This document shows positions 15,559 through 16,571 of a stretch of 16,571 nt of DNA, piece after piece. Each line of letters opens with the position of its first letter. Positions within the stretch are counted from its first letter, which is position 1. Both the position numbers and the translations under genes were made by a program. The notes beneath the pieces are model-generated. The model made no database searches. It was not told where the DNA came from and worked only from the letters and a program-made list of their open reading frames with translations. Source of the DNA: Propionibacteriaceae bacterium (lineage in GTDB: Bacteria > Actinomycetota > Actinomycetes > Propionibacteriales > Propionibacteriaceae); assembly GCA_003158895.1 (NCBI GenBank), contig PMLO01000191.1, positions 1 through 16,571 of the forward strand. Reading direction: 5' to 3'.

Positions 15559-16454
15559 GACCCCAACCTTCCCAAGGTTCCGAGTCTCCGGAAACCCCGG
15601 GGCGATTCAGTGTGTACCGACATTGTGCCGGAGCCCAGCAATTTGTATGGTGCGAAGTACACCCAGTCTCCGGCCGGGTTGGCGTCGGAGACGTTCCAGG
15701 TGGTCACCCCGTCACCGTCGGTCACCCCCTCTCCGTCGGTCACCCCAAGTAAGCCTGTCGGGAAGGGTGCTGCAACTGCCCATCCGACGAAGCCGGTCAA
15801 GCCCGCAGGTGCTGGTAGCGCCAGCGGTTTCGCCGCTGCGGCAAAGAGCGGTGTGCCTGTGATCAGGGTTCTCGTCAGTGCCCTTCTCCATCGTCTCACC
15901 GGACGGGCCTGATTCCAGAGATATTGGACCGGGAGCGGGACGGGTTCCCCGTTACCGGCCGCGCGACTTCGGCCCATCTGAAGCGGCAGTATTCGGCGGA
16001 ATACTGCGTTCTGCTCAATCGATCCTGAGCCCTGCGGGCCAGGCGGAGCCTGGTGGCCGGTCGGTGTTCGGAGCCGTGCCGGGGGGTGCCGGACGGCACC
16101 TGGAGGGCTGCTTCCGTGGCGCCAAGGTGCGCTGCGACACTGACAGCCTGGGCGGGTTGCTGGTCCGGTGCCAGCTGAGACTCGATGCGGCTTTGAGGGC
16201 GATCGCTTCGCGAGCTGTTCGCTGCGCTTGCACGGCTTGCCCACGATGGTGTTGCCAATCCCGGCGGCGGAACCTGACGGTGGGCGGGTAGGGGGATTCG
16301 CGTCGACGGGTGCCCGGGCGTGCTCGGTCGCTTCAGCCTCCGTGCCGAGGAGAATGGCGTCGTACTCGCCTTGCATCAGGTTTTCGGGCTCTTCGTTGTG
16401 CCAGTCGTGCGTATGGTCGCAGCGAACCTGGAAGACCTCGATCTTCTCGATCAC
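15519..16454 (-). CDS. Small hypothetical protein, reliable only in its first 50-60 residues
   Basis: The GTG start at 16454 has an excellent AGGAGG with 8-nt spacing, so translation initiation looks real. The first residues (IEKIEVFQVRCDHTHDWH, then EYDAILLGTEAEATEHAR) resemble small phage- or plasmid-type proteins with a Cys/His cluster and an acidic helix, though no family can be named. After about residue 55 the sequence loses coding character. The frame stays open across the IS inverted repeat and stops only inside the IS at 15519, so the present 311-codon length is probably an artefact of truncation or decay. It starts 20 nt after the stop of the preceding minus-strand gene, suggesting an operon. 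Confidence 0.4.
   Translation of the reverse strand: MIEKIEVFQVRCDHTHDWHNEEPENLMQGEYDAILLGTEAEATEHARAPVDANPPTRPPSGSAAGIGNTIVGKPCKRSEQLAKRSPSKPHRVSAGTGPATRPGCQCRSAPWRHGSSPPGAVRHPPARLRTPTGHQAPPGPQGSGSIEQNAVFRRILPLQMGRSRAAGNGEPVPLPVQYLWNQARPVRRWRRALTRTLITGTPLFAAAAKPLALPAPAGLTGFVGWAVAAPFPTGLLGVTDGEGVTDGDGVTTWNVSDANPAGDWVYFAPYKLLGSGTMSVHTESPRGFRRLGTLGRLGSCLGTRRRGIRLS
15584..15609 (-). repeat. IS terminal inverted repeat, orfA-proximal end
   Basis: On the minus strand this begins TGAATCGCCCCGG and ends TCCGGAGAC, pairing with 14260-14285. The central four bases are GGTT here and TGAG in the other end. Confidence 0.9.
15610..15912 (+). pseudogene. Possible 3' remnant of a Pro/Ser/Thr-rich (secreted or surface) protein
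   Basis: An open plus-strand frame runs out of the IS end to a TGA at 15910-15912 and has no start of its own outside the IS. It encodes about 100 residues with a low-complexity linker (VTPSPSVTPSPSVTPS) followed by a Lys/Ala/Pro/Gly-rich tail, as in extracellular actinobacterial proteins. The opposite strand is open too, but uses codons rare in such genomes (AGA, TTA, CTA), so plus is preferred. If real, its 5' part was lost at the IS junction. No homologous start appears left of the IS. Assignment is tentative. Confidence 0.35.
15703..15747 (+). repeat. 18-bp tandem repeat, 2.5 copies
   Basis: Units starting GTCACCCC lie at 15703-15720, 15721-15738 and, in part, 15739-15747. The first two differ at two positions. 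In the plus frame each unit encodes VTPSPS. The unit length is a multiple of three, as expected inside a coding linker. Confidence 0.7.
15913..16290. other. Unassigned, structure-rich stretch
   Basis: No gene could be supported on either strand. It holds a 9-bp perfect inverted repeat (15986-16007) and a short stem CCAGGC-GGA-GCCTGG (16039-16053). The minus frame from 16454 remains open through here, but its composition turns to Pro/Ser/Arg-rich sequence typical of a non-coding GC-rich frame. Confidence 0.35.
15986..16007. repeat. Inverted repeat with 9-bp perfect arms
   Basis: GCAGTATTC and GAATACTGC are separated by 4 nt (GGCG). The arms are AT-richer than their surroundings. No T-run follows. 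Possible roles are an operator, a recombinase site or a relic of one. Confidence 0.55.
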
Positions 16455-16474
16455 GGCGGTGTCCTCCTCTTCCC

Positions 16475-16571
16475 TCAGTTGGGCGCCTCGTCCTTGATCT
16501 TCTCCAGCGCTGCGATCTGCTCGTCGATGTAGCGCTGGCGATCGCCGCCGCTGGAGGCGCTGCTCGAGCGG
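16475..16571 (-). CDS. C-terminal end of an unknown protein (5' part outside window)
   Basis: The minus-strand frame entering at the window edge reads SSGGDRQRYIDEQIAALEKI and stops at TGA 16477-16475. It gives about 32 residues ending in a charged amphipathic helix. The codon choice is normal for the window. The next gene begins 20 nt later with a strong ribosome binding site, so the two are likely cotranscribed. The family cannot be recognised from so short a tail. Confidence 0.5.
   Translation of the reverse strand, partial: RSSSASSGGDRQRYIDEQIAALEKIKDEAPN

Larger units (their letters stand above)
14260..15609 (-). mobile_element. IS3-family insertion sequence, IS6110-like, 1350 bp
   Basis: The element is bounded by 26-bp imperfect terminal inverted repeats starting TGAATCGCCCCGG and ending TCCGGAGAC, identical at 23 of 26 positions. 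Length, repeat sequence and orfA/orfB layout resemble IS6110 of mycobacteria, from memory of that element. It encodes OrfA (15232-15558) and a frameshifted OrfB (14298-15235), both on the minus strand. The 3-4 bp next to each end (GGTC on the left, GTGT on the right) do not match, so no target-site duplication is visible. Confidence 0.9.

Noticed and set aside
1..16571. CRISPR array, tRNA or rRNA genes
   Set aside because: No regularly spaced repeats and no cloverleaf or rRNA-like sequence were seen by eye on either strand. The only tandem repeat is the 18-bp coding repeat at 15703.

Overview
The window looks like chromosomal DNA of a high-GC Gram-positive bacterium, most likely an actinomycete. 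The coding frames are strongly GC-biased at third positions, GTG starts are frequent, and the insertion sequence closely resembles the IS6110-type IS3 elements of Actinobacteria. No ribosomal marker is present, so genus cannot be given.

Most of the window (about 484-13510) is one [NiFe]-hydrogenase locus. The minus strand carries hypA2-hypB-hyaA-hyaB-hyaC-hyaD (8459 down to 2367). These encode a nickel-delivery pair, a Tat-exported small subunit, the catalytic large subunit, a di-heme-type cytochrome b anchor with an unusual N-terminal extension, and the maturation endopeptidase. The structural genes are tightly coupled, with GTGA and ATGA overlaps. Around this core, maturation genes sit on both strands: hypA1 (+, 2008-2370), a degenerate large-subunit homologue plus a HypC paralogue (-, 1969-484), hypF (+), hypE (-) and hypC-hypD (+). 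Together they supply a full HypABCDEF set for building the Fe(CN)2CO-Ni cofactor, with two HypA and two HypC proteins. The enzyme is a membrane-bound group 1 uptake type: Tat signal, C-terminal anchor helix and cytochrome b. The small subunit lacks the two extra proximal-cluster cysteines of E. coli HyaA-type oxygen-tolerant enzymes.

The left edge holds the 3' end of a winged-helix protein (+). The right part (13511-16571) is a decayed mobile region. It contains a broken N6-adenine DNA methyltransferase remnant, a 1350-bp IS6110-like IS3 element with matching terminal inverted repeats and a frameshift inside its transposase, a truncated Pro/Ser/Thr-rich open frame, and two small minus-strand reading frames at the edge. 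The IS has no visible target duplication and its two flanks look like unrelated broken genes, which suggests an IS-mediated deletion or recombination.

The most unusual items are: (1) the paired large-subunit-like and HypC-like proteins, which resemble the HupK/HoxV-HupF/HoxL assembly scaffold idea; (2) the P-type-ATPase-N-domain-like extension on the cytochrome b; (3) dyad-symmetric sequences with 7-nt spacers in the two main upstream regions.
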